Shown: positions 15,392 to 23,172, numbered from the stretch's first letter. The stretch is 24,818 nt of DNA from JAVXAN01 sp036660495 (GCA_036660495.1 JAVXAN010000011.1:1-24818), one strand, 5' to 3'. Notes: generated from the letters alone by a model not told the origin. A program made the numbers and translations.

Positions 15392-15419
15392 AAAAAAAGA
15401 TACCTAAGTATCTTTTTTT
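15392..15419. terminator. Bidirectional terminator at the 3' end of tuf
   Basis: Seven A, GATAC, CTAA loop, GTATC and seven T work on either strand. It lies one base past the tuf stop codon and backs up the FemAB gene terminator. Confidence 0.85.
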
Positions 15420-15420
15420 G

Positions 15421-16605
15421 TTATTTATTAATCTTTGTAACAACACCAGCACCAACTGTACGTCCACCCTCACGGATAGAGAACTTAGTACCATTTTCAA
15501 GTGCAATTGGAGCGATTAGCTCAACTGAAATTGAAACATCATCACCTGGCATAACCATTTCTGTTCCTTCTGGTAGTGTAACAACACCTGTTACGTCAGT
15601 AGTACGGAAATAGAATTGAGGACGATAATTTGTGAAGAACGGAGTATGACGTCCACCTTCATCTTTACTAAGTACGTATACTTGAGCTTCAAAATTAGTA
15701 TGTGGAGTAACTGAACTTGGTTTCGCAAGTACTTGACCACGTTGTACGTCTTCACGAGCAATACCACGTAATAATACTCCAGCATTATCTCCTGCTTCAG
15801 CATAATCTAATTGCTTACGGAACATTTCAATTCCTGTTACAACAGTCTTCTTTGTATCATGTAAACCAACTATTTCAACTTCATCATTTAATTTTAATTG
15901 TCCACGTTCAACACGTCCTGTTACAACCGTACCACGACCTGTTATTGTAAATACGTCTTCAATTGACATTAAGAAAGGTTTTGCATTATCTCTTTCAGGA
16001 GTTGGAATCCATTCATCAACTGCATTCATTAAATCATCAATCTTAGCTTCATATGTAGCATCTCCTTCAAGAGCTTTTAAAGCTGATCCACGAATAACTG
16101 GAGTATTATCTCCATCAAATCCATATTTAGATAATAATTCACGAACATCCATTTCTACTAATTCTAGCATTTCTTCATCATCAACCATATCACATTTATT
16201 CATGAATACAACCATACGAGGTACTCCAACTTGACGAGCAAGTAAAATGTGTTCACGAGTTTGTGCCATTGGTCCATCTGTTGCTGCTAAAACTAAGATT
16301 GCTCCATCCATTTGTGCAGCACCAGTAATCATGTTCTTAACATAATCAGCATGCCCTGGACAATCAACGTGTGCATAGTGACGTTTGTCAGTTTCATATT
16401 CAACGTGTGCAGTATTAATAGTTATACCACGAGATTGTTCCTCTGGGGTACCATCAATTGTTGCATAATCCTTGAATTCACCTAAGCCTTTTTCAAATTG
16501 TCTTTTTGTGATCGCTGCTGTTAAAGTTGTTTTACCATGGTCAACGTGTCCGATAGTACCAATATTAACATGTGGTTTAGAACGATCAAATTTTTGTTTT
16601 GCCAT
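15421..16605 (-). CDS. tuf: Elongation factor Tu
   Basis: A 394-residue EF-Tu, the GTPase that delivers aminoacyl-tRNA to the ribosome. The P-loop is GHVDHGKTT (19-27), DCPGH has the catalytic His85, NKCD is the guanine site, and the domain 2-3 motifs (GRGTVVTGRVERG, GGRHTPFF, YRPQFYFRTTDVTG, REGGRTVGAGVV) are normal. The switch I region reads DGTPEEQSRGIT (51-62) where most bacteria have D-N/K-A-P-E-E-K-A-R-G-I-T. The Lys at 57 (methylated Lys56 in E. coli numbering) is Gln, while Arg59 and Thr62 are kept. CGT/CGA arginine codons are frequent, in keeping with high expression. AGGAGG precedes the ATG. The gene has its own promoter after fusA. Confidence 0.98.
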   Translation of the reverse strand: MAKQKFDRSKPHVNIGTIGHVDHGKTTLTAAITKRQFEKGLGEFKDYATIDGTPEEQSRGITINTAHVEYETDKRHYAHVDCPGHADYVKNMITGAAQMDGAILVLAATDGPMAQTREHILLARQVGVPRMVVFMNKCDMVDDEEMLELVEMDVRELLSKYGFDGDNTPVIRGSALKALEGDATYEAKIDDLMNAVDEWIPTPERDNAKPFLMSIEDVFTITGRGTVVTGRVERGQLKLNDEVEIVGLHDTKKTVVTGIEMFRKQLDYAEAGDNAGVLLRGIAREDVQRGQVLAKPSSVTPHTNFEAQVYVLSKDEGGRHTPFFTNYRPQFYFRTTDVTGVVTLPEGTEMVMPGDDVSISVELIAPIALENGTKFSIREGGRTVGAGVVTKINK

Positions 16606-16637
16606 TTAATATTCCTCCTTTTAATTATTACATATCT

Positions 16638-16666
16638 ATTTTATCTAATCTAAGGAAAAATATCAA
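16638..16666 (-). promoter_or_regulatory. Separate promoter of tuf
   Basis: TTGATA (rc 16661-16666), 17 bases, TAAAAT (rc 16638-16643), each five of six consensus bases. I see no terminator after fusA, so tuf may be read from both this site and the str operon. Confidence 0.65.
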
Positions 16667-16692
16667 GTACTTTCCCTTATGATTATTTGTTA

Positions 16693-18762
16693 TTAAGCGC
16701 CATTCTTCTTGGCGATACCTTCGGCAATGCTTCTAGGCACTTCTTCATAGTGGTCAAAAAGCATCATAGAAGTTCCACGGCCTTGAGTATTAGACCTTAA
16801 GCTTGTAGCATACCCAAACATTTCAGATAATGGTACAAAAGCGTTAATCTTAAGTGCATTACCTTGAGATTCTTGTCCAATTGGACGTCCTCTTCTTGAT
16901 GTAACATCACCCATTACGTTACCCATATATTCTTCTGGAGTAACAATGTCTACTTTCATTATTGGTTCAAGAAGAACTGGTTTACAGTTATTCCTAGCTT
17001 CTTTTAAAGCAAGTGAAGCTGCAACTTTAAAAGACATTTCGTTTGAATCAACATCATGGTATGAACCATCATATAACGTTGCTTTAACATCAATCATTGG
17101 ATATCCAGCTAAAATACCAGTTTTTAATGCTTCCTGAATTCCCTTATCAACTACTGGTATGTATTCACGAGGAACAACTCCACCAACAATTGCATCAACA
17201 AATTCGTAACCTTTATCTTTATTTGGTTCAAACTTAACCCATACGTGTCCATATTGACCACGACCACCAGATTGCTTAATATATCTACCTTCACAATTAC
17301 CAGCTATAGTTAACGTTTCACGATAAGCTACTTGTGGTTTACCAATGTTTGCATCAACACTAAATTCTCTTTTCATTCTGTTTACTAACACATCTAAGTG
17401 TAGTTCACCCATTCCTGATATAATTGTTTGTCCTGATTCTTGATCTGTTTCCGCCCTAAAAGTAGGATCTTCTTCTGCTAACTTTTGAAGAGCAACAGAC
17501 ATTTTTTCTTGATCTCCCTTTGACTTTGGCTCAATTGCTATTGAAATAACCGGATCAGGAATAATCATTTTTTCAAGAATTACTGGATGCTTTTCATCAC
17601 ATAAAGTATCACCCGTAGTAGTGTTTTTAAGTCCAACAGTTGCTGCTATATCGCCTGAATATACTTCTGTTATATCAGTACGATCATTAGCATGCATTTG
17701 TAAAATACGTCCAATTCTTTCTCTTACATCTTTATTTGCATTAAGAACGTACGATCCACTGCTTAGTTTACCTGAATAAACACGGAAGAAAGTTAGTCTT
17801 CCAACAAAAGGATCCGTCATTATTTTAAATGCTAAAGCCGAAAAAGGTTCAGAATCAGATGCATGTCTTAATACTTCATTTTCTTTTTCATCATGACCTT
17901 TAATTGATTCAACATCAACTGGTGATGGTAAATAATCAATAACAGCATCAAGCATTAACTTAACACCCTTATTTCCTAAAGCTGATCCACACATTACTGG
18001 AAACATTTCAACTGCTAAAGTACCTTTTCTTATTGCTTTTTTAATAAGATCAACCGTAACTTCAGCTCCTTCTAAATATTTTTCCATTAGTTCTTCATCA
18101 AAATCTGCAGCAACTTCAATTAACTCGATTCTTTTTTGATCAACTAATGCTTTTAAATCAGAAGGTATTTCTACTTCAACCGTATTTTCTTCAGGAAGGC
18201 CATCGTAATGATAAGCTTTCATGTTAACAATATCAATTATTCCAGTAAATTCTGATTCTGCTCCTATTGGCCATTCAATTGGAACTGCTTTAACGCCTAA
18301 TCTTGACTCAATGCTCTTTAAGCTCATTTCAAAATCGGCACCCATCTTATCCATCTTATTTGCAAAAACAAGTCTAGGTACTTTCATTTCAGTTGCTTGT
18401 CGCCATACGTTTTCAGTTTGTGGTTCAACGCCAGCTGCAGCATCAAGCACTGTTACAGCACCATCAAGTACCCTAAGCGAACGTGTAACTTCTATTGTAA
18501 AGTCTACGTGTCCTGGTGTATCAATGATGTTTAATCGATTACCCTTCCAAAATGCAGTTGTTGCTGCAGAAGTAATGGTAATACCACGTTCTTTTTCTTG
18601 GTCCATCCAGTCCATTTGGGCTGCACCATCATGAGTTTCCCCAATTTTGTGAATCTTATGAGTATGGAACAAAACACGCTCTGTACATGTGGTTTTACCA
18701 GCATCAACGTGAGCCATAATACCAATGTTACGTGTATTTTCTAACGAATATTCACGAGCCAT
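16693..18762 (-). CDS. fusA: Elongation factor G
   Basis: A 689-residue EF-G, the translocation GTPase, which also works with ribosome recycling factor. Domain I has AHVDAGKTTCTE (P-loop, with Cys in place of the usual Thr), GITITSAATTAFW (switch I), DTPGHVDFT, and NKMDKMGAD. Domain II (GRLTFFRVYSGKL), domain III (ISGMGELHLDVLVNRM), domain IV (SGGRGQYGHVWV) and domain V (TPEEYMGNVMGDVTSRRG) follow in the usual order and length. It lies 18 bases after rpsG in the str operon. The best SD (AAAGGA) is about eleven bases from the ATG, slightly long. Confidence 0.98.
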   Translation of the reverse strand: MAREYSLENTRNIGIMAHVDAGKTTCTERVLFHTHKIHKIGETHDGAAQMDWMDQEKERGITITSAATTAFWKGNRLNIIDTPGHVDFTIEVTRSLRVLDGAVTVLDAAAGVEPQTENVWRQATEMKVPRLVFANKMDKMGADFEMSLKSIESRLGVKAVPIEWPIGAESEFTGIIDIVNMKAYHYDGLPEENTVEVEIPSDLKALVDQKRIELIEVAADFDEELMEKYLEGAEVTVDLIKKAIRKGTLAVEMFPVMCGSALGNKGVKLMLDAVIDYLPSPVDVESIKGHDEKENEVLRHASDSEPFSALAFKIMTDPFVGRLTFFRVYSGKLSSGSYVLNANKDVRERIGRILQMHANDRTDITEVYSGDIAATVGLKNTTTGDTLCDEKHPVILEKMIIPDPVISIAIEPKSKGDQEKMSVALQKLAEEDPTFRAETDQESGQTIISGMGELHLDVLVNRMKREFSVDANIGKPQVAYRETLTIAGNCEGRYIKQSGGRGQYGHVWVKFEPNKDKGYEFVDAIVGGVVPREYIPVVDKGIQEALKTGILAGYPMIDVKATLYDGSYHDVDSNEMSFKVAASLALKEARNNCKPVLLEPIMKVDIVTPEEYMGNVMGDVTSRRGRPIGQESQGNALKINAFVPLSEMFGYATSLRSNTQGRGTSMMLFDHYEEVPRSIAEGIAKKNGA

Positions 18763-18780
18763 ATACTAATCTATCCTTTC

Positions 18781-19248
18781 CTACCAACGATAATGTGCAA
18801 ACGCTTTATTAGCTTCTGCCATTCTGTGTGTATCTTCTTTCTTTTTAACCGCTGCTCCAGTTCCTTTTGAAGCATCAACTAATTCATTTGCTAATCTTTC
18901 AGCCATAGTTTTTCCACCACGCGTACGAGCAGCTTTAACTAACCAACGAAGGGCTAAAGCTTGCGCTCTATCTGGTCTAACTTCCGTTGGAACTTGGTAG
19001 TTAGCTCCACCAACACGGCGAGCTTTTACTTCCAAAGATGGAGTAATGTTTTCCATAGCTTTTTTAAAAACGTCATTAGCATTTTCTCCAGTTCTTTCAT
19101 GAACCATATCAAATGCTGCATAAACGATTGTTTCTGATTTACCACGTTTACCATCCAACATAATTTGGTTAATTAACTTAGTAATAACCTTTGAACTATA
19201 TACTGGATCTGCTAACACGTCTCTTTTAACAGCACGTCTTTTTCTCAT
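18781..19248 (-). CDS. rpsG: 30S ribosomal protein S7
   Basis: A 155-residue S7, the primary assembly protein of the 30S head. MRKRRAVKRDVLADPVY, INQIMLDGKRGKSE, RRVGGANYQVPTEVRP, and the C-terminal EDTHRMAEANKAFAHYRW are all standard. AAAGGAG precedes the ATG by six bases. It follows rpsL by 24 bases in the conserved rpsL-rpsG-fusA order. I saw no clear S7-binding structure in the short rpsL-rpsG gap. Confidence 0.98.
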   Translation of the reverse strand: MRKRRAVKRDVLADPVYSSKVITKLINQIMLDGKRGKSETIVYAAFDMVHERTGENANDVFKKAMENITPSLEVKARRVGGANYQVPTEVRPDRAQALALRWLVKAARTRGGKTMAERLANELVDASKGTGAAVKKKEDTHRMAEANKAFAHYRW

Positions 19249-19272
19249 ATTATTTCTCCTTTCAAATATTTA

Positions 19273-19686
19273 TTACTTTTTAGGTCTTTTAGTACCATAC
19301 TTAGATCTACCTTGTTTACGGTCTTGTACACCTGCAGTATCTAGAGTACCTCTTATAATATGATAACGTACTCCAATTAAATCCTTAACACGGCCACCTC
19401 TTATTAGAACAACACTGTGTTCCTGTAAGTTATGTCCTTGTCCTGGTATGTAAGCCGTTACTTCATATCCGTTACTTAAACGAACACGAGCATACTTACG
19501 CAATGCAGAGTTTGGCTTCTTAGGTGTCATTGTCCCAACACGAGTACACACACCACGCTTTTGCGGTGAGTTTGCTTCGTAAGTTTTTCTAGCTAAAGAA
19601 TTATTTCTAATACCTAAAACTGGAGATTTACTCTTACGATTTTTATTGGATCTCTTATTATGAACTAATTGATTAATAGTAGGCAT
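19273..19686 (-). CDS. rpsL: 30S ribosomal protein S12
   Basis: A 137-residue S12, which lines the decoding centre. It aligns without gaps in the conserved part to the Bacillus form (QKRGVCTRVGTMTPKKPNSALRKYARVRL...). Lys56, the main streptomycin site, is unchanged. In the second streptomycin loop, RVKDLIGVRYH has Ile104 where nearly all bacteria have Pro (P90 in E. coli numbering). The codon on the minus strand is ATT, so this is read directly from the DNA. Asp102, the RimO methylthiolation site, is kept. AAAGGAG precedes the ATG. It is the first gene of the str operon, with a leader of about 90 bases. Confidence 0.98.
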   Translation of the reverse strand: MPTINQLVHNKRSNKNRKSKSPVLGIRNNSLARKTYEANSPQKRGVCTRVGTMTPKKPNSALRKYARVRLSNGYEVTAYIPGQGHNLQEHSVVLIRGGRVKDLIGVRYHIIRGTLDTAGVQDRKQGRSKYGTKRPKK

Positions 19687-19738
19687 AATATCTACTCCTT
19701 TCTTAACACACTACCTGGTGTTTCATTAATGATATAAT

Positions 19739-19770
19739 TTTAAGTCTTACTAATAAAAGCAAGACTTAAA
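19739..19770 (-). promoter_or_regulatory. Leader stem-loop of the str operon
   Basis: TTTAAGTCTT and AAGACTTAAA (19739-19748 / 19761-19770) are perfect ten-base complements around a 12-base loop. The stem starts a few bases after the predicted transcript start and has no T-tract, so it is a leader structure, not a terminator. A smaller AACAC/GTGTT stem lies between it and the rpsL SD. Confidence 0.55.
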
Positions 19771-19784
19771 TAATCAGCTCTATT

Positions 19785-19814
19785 AATATAACATTTTTTA
19801 TTGATAAAAGTCAA
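19785..19814 (-). promoter_or_regulatory. Promoter of the str operon (rpsL-rpsG-fusA)
   Basis: TTGACT (rc 19809-19814), 18 bases ending in TGT, TATATT (rc 19785-19790). Two near-consensus hexamers with an extended -10 make this a strong site. The leader is about 92 bases. Confidence 0.8.
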
Positions 19815-19849
19815 TGAAATTATACTGTTTTCAATAAAAAAAGTACCAT

Positions 19850-20071
19850 TTATGCTTCTTCTTTATTTTTATTACTTTTTAAGCCATATTTTTGGTTAAA
19901 TTTTTCGGCTTTACCAGTTTTAGATTGCATTGTTGTTTTTCCTGTATAATATGGATGACATTTTGAACATACTTCTAAGTGAATCTCATCATTTATTGAT
20001 TTTGTTTCAAACGTTGCTCCACAAGTACAAGTTGCTTTTGAATTTTTGTAAATACTTTCTGTTTTTGGCAT
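19850..20071 (-). CDS. rpmE: 50S ribosomal protein L31
   Basis: A 73-residue L31 of the zinc-binding (C+) kind: CTC near residues 14-16 and CSKC near 35-38, followed by HPYYTGK, the usual metal ligands and family signature. Its tail is extended and Lys/Asn-rich (KSNKNKEEA). An in-frame ATG at 20092 exists, but AAAGGAG lies eight bases before the ATG at 20071, and the upper ATG would have to be read through that SD and a leader hairpin, so I use 20071. It has its own promoter and sits upstream of the str promoter. Confidence 0.93.
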   Translation of the reverse strand: MPKTESIYKNSKATCTCGATFETKSINDEIHLEVCSKCHPYYTGKTTMQSKTGKAEKFNQKYGLKSNKNKEEA

Positions 20072-20090
20072 TTTAACTGCTCCTTTCGCC

Positions 20091-20109
20091 ATGACTAATA
20101 AAAAGTCAT
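20091..20109 (-). promoter_or_regulatory. Leader hairpin upstream of rpmE
   Basis: ATGACT and AGTCAT (20091-20096 / 20104-20109) form a six-pair stem with a seven-base loop, in the roughly 50-base leader just before the SD. L31 leader motifs that bind the protein are known in several phyla. Whether this matches the Firmicutes form needs a covariance search. Confidence 0.45.
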
Positions 20110-20128
20110 AGAATTTAAAATCCTTTAT

Positions 20129-20157
20129 ATTATAACAAGCTTATCATTATTTTGCAA
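20129..20157 (-). promoter_or_regulatory. Promoter of rpmE
   Basis: TTGCAA (rc 20152-20157), 17 bases ending in TGT, TATAAT (rc 20129-20134). The -35 overlaps the last codons of the SGNH hydrolase gene. Confidence 0.75.
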
Positions 20158-20908
20158 GCTTTTTCTCTTTAATAAGAAAAGTAATATCATCAGCAATTGC
20201 TTTATAACCTTCCGCTGTTGCATGTATTTCTAAAAAATCAGGTAAATAAGTTTTATTATTTAAAAATTCCTTATGGATATCAACAAAGGTCATATCATAC
20301 TTACTTGCTAAGCTTTTCATTTTACTGTTACCATACTCTATCATCGGTTCAATCGTTGTTGCCAAATTATGTGAAAATGATGTAAACGGGTTATAAAATC
20401 CAAGAACCATAATTTCTTCTTTGCAGTTTTTTCTAAGTAAGTATAGTAATTTGTTAACGTCAGTCATAACTTCATCAATATATTTATAAACACTATTTAG
20501 CTTATCTAAATCAAACTCGGTACCAATATTAAGCTTATAAAACAAATCATTGGCCCCAATGCTTACGGTAACTAAATCTGCTTTTATAAGCGCGTTTTTT
20601 ATAGTAAGCTCCTTACCATTTTCTTTTATTTTTTTGTTTTCCTCCACATCCTTTATCAAGTCGATACTAGAATAACCGCTTTTTGCAAAGCCTTTCGTAT
20701 AAAACTCTAAAGTTTTATCTTTTTTTAAATAATCCTTTACATAATCTCCATAACTTTTATCTATCGTATTATATGGTGTTTGTCCGGCAGCTAAAGAATC
20801 ACCTAGAGATAAATAATAAATTTTTTTATCTAATGTTACAATATATATAATTGCAATTAATATTGTAACAACAACAAAACCTATTAATAATTTATATCTT
20901 CTTTTCAT
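20147..20908 (-). CDS. SGNH/GDSL-family hydrolase, membrane anchored or secreted
   Basis: A 253-residue protein with a basic start and one N-terminal membrane helix (about 7-25), then an SGNH hydrolase domain. Block I is SLGDSLAAG with nucleophile Ser38, block II has Gly78 (KSGYSS), block III is SIGAND with Asn120. Block V reads DFLEIHATAEGY with His229, but the Asp usually three residues before the His is Leu226, and the usual Pro after it is Ala. Asp224 or Glu227 might replace it. SGNH enzymes are esterases, often acting on lipids or on O-acetyl groups of wall polymers. The substrate is unknown. GGGGTG serves the ATG. A strong terminator lies only 12 bases upstream of the ATG. Confidence 0.87.
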   Translation of the reverse strand: MKRRYKLLIGFVVVTILIAIIYIVTLDKKIYYLSLGDSLAAGQTPYNTIDKSYGDYVKDYLKKDKTLEFYTKGFAKSGYSSIDLIKDVEENKKIKENGKELTIKNALIKADLVTVSIGANDLFYKLNIGTEFDLDKLNSVYKYIDEVMTDVNKLLYLLRKNCKEEIMVLGFYNPFTSFSHNLATTIEPMIEYGNSKMKSLASKYDMTFVDIHKEFLNNKTYLPDFLEIHATAEGYKAIADDITFLIKEKKLAK

Positions 20909-20920
20909 AATTCACCCCAC

Positions 20921-20952
20921 AAAAAAAATAGTATTACTACAATACTATTTTA
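20921..20952 (-). terminator. Intrinsic terminator of murA
   Basis: AATAGTATT and AATACTATT (20927-20935 / 20941-20949) form a nine-pair stem with a five-base loop, then eight T bases on the minus strand. The stem includes the murA stop codon, and the T-tract ends about 12 bases before the SGNH start. Confidence 0.88.
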
Positions 20953-22204
20953 TTTCTTCTAGAGTGATTTTAGCACCAATTTTAGTTAATTTTTCAATTA
21001 TGTTTTCATACCCTCTTAAAATGTAATCAGCATCTTCTATTATCGTTTTACCATCGGCAATTAAACCTGCTATAACCAGTCCAGCCCCCGCTCTTAAATC
21101 AGTTGCCTTAACCTCAGCCCCAGTTAATTTAGTAGGTCCTAAAATAACTGCCTTAGAATTTGTCAATATTTCGGTTGTTGCGCCCATAACATTTAATTCA
21201 TTTAAATTTAAAAACCTATTTTCATATATTGTTTCAGTAATAACTGACTTTCCTTTAGATTGAGTTAATAAAGTGGCAAATGGTTGCTGAAGATCAGTTG
21301 GAAAGCCTGGATATACTTGAGTTCTTACGTTTGTTGCATTTAGTTTTTCTGGAGCACTTATTTTAATAAAATCTATTCCTATTTCTAGTGGTACTCCAAC
21401 ATCTTCAAGCTTTGATATTAATGACTCAACATGGTCTGGAATAACGTTTTTTATAATTACGTCTTTACCAATGACGCTTGCTAAAATCATATAAGTTCCT
21501 GTTTCAACGTAATCAGGTACTACTTCATGAAAGCAGGAATGAAGTTTTTCTACACCAATAATCTTTATTTCACTTGTTCCTGCTCCACTTATTTTAGCAC
21601 CCATGTTGTTTAAAAAAGTGGCCACGTTTACAATATGAGGTTCTTTTGCCGCGTTAGTTATAACGGTTGTCCCTTCCGCCTTAGTAGCTGCAAGCATTAT
21701 GTTTATAGTTGCGCCTACCGATGCAAAATCCAAATTAATTTTTGCTCCTTTTAATTTTTCAGCAGTTATTGTAAAAAAGTTATCTTTTTCTTCAACTGTA
21801 GCACCTAATGCTTCAAAACCTTTTAAATGTAAGTTAATTGGTCTAGCACCAATTGAACATCCTCCAGGAAAATATATTTCAACTTTTTTAAACTTTCCAA
21901 GTAATGCTCCCATAAAATAGTAGGAAGCTCTAAGCTTTTTAGCCACTCCTTCTGGTATAACTTTATTTTTGATTTTTGATGAATCAAAAGTCATTAAATC
22001 ACCTTTTCTAGATACCTTAGCCCCTAAATGGCATAAAATTTCGTCTAACGCATCAATATCAGAAATATTTGGTATGTTTGCTATTGTTACTTCTTCATCA
22101 CATAGTACCGCGGCTGGAACAAGGGCTACCGCGCTATTTTTTGAACCACTTATCTTTATTTCTCCACTTAACGTGTTGTTTCCTTCGATTATTATTTTAT
22201 GCAT
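20945..22204 (-). CDS. murA: UDP-N-acetylglucosamine 1-carboxyvinyltransferase
   Basis: A 419-residue MurA, which adds enolpyruvate from PEP to UDP-GlcNAc in the first committed step of peptidoglycan synthesis in the cytoplasm. Lys22-Asn23 (GSKNSAVALVPAA), Arg92, catalytic Cys116 in PGGCSIGARPINLH, the TDLQQP segment and ENRFLNLNEL are all present. Cys at 116 means that fosfomycin should bind, as no Cys-to-Asp change is seen. AGGAGG lies five bases before the ATG. It starts 55 bases after fba on the same strand with no terminator between, so the two are probably one transcript. A TATAAT in the gap lacks a -35. Confidence 0.97.
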   Translation of the reverse strand: MHKIIIEGNNTLSGEIKISGSKNSAVALVPAAVLCDEEVTIANIPNISDIDALDEILCHLGAKVSRKGDLMTFDSSKIKNKVIPEGVAKKLRASYYFMGALLGKFKKVEIYFPGGCSIGARPINLHLKGFEALGATVEEKDNFFTITAEKLKGAKINLDFASVGATINIMLAATKAEGTTVITNAAKEPHIVNVATFLNNMGAKISGAGTSEIKIIGVEKLHSCFHEVVPDYVETGTYMILASVIGKDVIIKNVIPDHVESLISKLEDVGVPLEIGIDFIKISAPEKLNATNVRTQVYPGFPTDLQQPFATLLTQSKGKSVITETIYENRFLNLNELNVMGATTEILTNSKAVILGPTKLTGAEVKATDLRAGAGLVIAGLIADGKTIIEDADYILRGYENIIEKLTKIGAKITLEEIK

Positions 22205-22259
22205 GTGTACCTCCTATGTAGCTTACATAATATTCTATTATATTTATTGTTTTTAGTGA

Positions 22260-23084
22260 TTAATTAGCCTTGTTTTTTGATTCTAAAATTATGTTTTTAC
22301 AATGGATAATATTCTTTATAGCCTTTTCTCCTGATGCTATTATTTTTCTCGGATCATATATATCATCATTATTATTAATAAAATCTTTTACCGCATTTGC
22401 CCAAGCCACTTGTAAATCAGTGTTAATATTTATTTTACTAACACCACAAAAAACTGCCGTCTTAATCTTATTCTCATCAAGACCGCTAGCACCATGAAGA
22501 ACCAATGGAATTCTTATGCTTTTACTTATGCTCCCTAATAATTCAAAATCAATTTTTACTGCTTCTTTATAAATACCATGTGAATTTCCAACTGCTGGTG
22601 CTAAAACATCAACACCTGTTTGATTATAAAAATTAATTACATCATCTAAAGAAGTTTCTTCATAATTATCAAGTTCTCCGATTTCAGCTTCTACACTAAC
22701 ATTTTTCCCCTTGGCATATTCAATTACATCTATTATTATTCTAACGTTTTCTTCAATACTTTTATTAGAAGCATCAATCATTACTGAGGTAAATCCACTG
22801 TCTATTGCTTCTTTACAAGCAGAAAAACTTTTAGCATGATCCAAATGTAAAACAACTGGAATACTTATATTATTTATTAACATATTAACAAACGAAACAA
22901 TAACTTTATACCCACCAAGATAACTAGCTGTAGTTTCACTAACCGCTAATATAACAGGACTTTTATCCTCATTACAAGCCTCTAAAATCCATTTTGTCCA
23001 CTCTAAGTTATTAATATTATAAGCAGCAACTGCATAATGGCTGATTGATGCCTTTGTTAATACTGGATTTAAATTAACTAACAT
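22260..23084 (-). CDS. fba: Class II ketose-bisphosphate aldolase, probably fructose-bisphosphate aldolase
   Basis: A 274-residue zinc aldolase that splits fructose 1,6-bisphosphate into DHAP and glyceraldehyde 3-phosphate. YNINNLEW, HLDHAKSF (catalytic Asp82, zinc His83), SVMIDAS, VEAEIGEL (Glu134 region), VGNSHGIYK (zinc His169), HGASG (zinc His197) and ININTDLQ are clear. The stretch after GEL, which in Bacillus FbaA is a long mobile loop (GGQEDDV...), is shortened by about nine residues to DNYEETSL. A tagatose-bisphosphate role is a less likely alternative. It has its own promoter and probably leads an fba-murA transcript. AAGGTG supports the ATG. Confidence 0.92.
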   Translation of the reverse strand: MLVNLNPVLTKASISHYAVAAYNINNLEWTKWILEACNEDKSPVILAVSETTASYLGGYKVIVSFVNMLINNISIPVVLHLDHAKSFSACKEAIDSGFTSVMIDASNKSIEENVRIIIDVIEYAKGKNVSVEAEIGELDNYEETSLDDVINFYNQTGVDVLAPAVGNSHGIYKEAVKIDFELLGSISKSIRIPLVLHGASGLDENKIKTAVFCGVSKININTDLQVAWANAVKDFINNNDDIYDPRKIIASGEKAIKNIIHCKNIILESKNKAN

Positions 23085-23105
23085 TATTATTCACCTTCTA
23101 TATTA

Positions 23106-23134
23106 ATTCTATTATTTTTTATCAATATAGTCAA
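23106..23134 (-). promoter_or_regulatory. Promoter of fba-murA
   Basis: TTGACT (rc 23129-23134), 17 bases, TAGAAT (rc 23106-23111). The -35 adjoins the T-tract of the preceding terminator. Confidence 0.75.
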
Positions 23135-23164
23135 ATAAAAACACTAGAACATTCATTCTAGTGT
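23131..23164 (-). terminator. Intrinsic terminator of the 23173-24513 gene
   Basis: ACACTAGAA and TTCTAGTGT (23141-23149 / 23156-23164) form a perfect nine-pair stem with a six-base loop, then TTTTATTT on the minus strand. It lies eight bases past the stop codon. Confidence 0.88.
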
Positions 23165-23172
23165 ATAGTCTA

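Noticed and set aside
18221..18634. A 137-codon open frame on the plus strand opposite fusA.
   Set aside because: It is a shadow of fusA codon usage. No ribosome binding site or recognisable domain.
20131..20165. AAGCTT...AAGCTT inverted repeat as a terminator of the SGNH gene.
   Set aside because: On the minus strand no T-tract follows, and the rpmE -10 overlaps the region, so it does not look like a working terminator for that gene.
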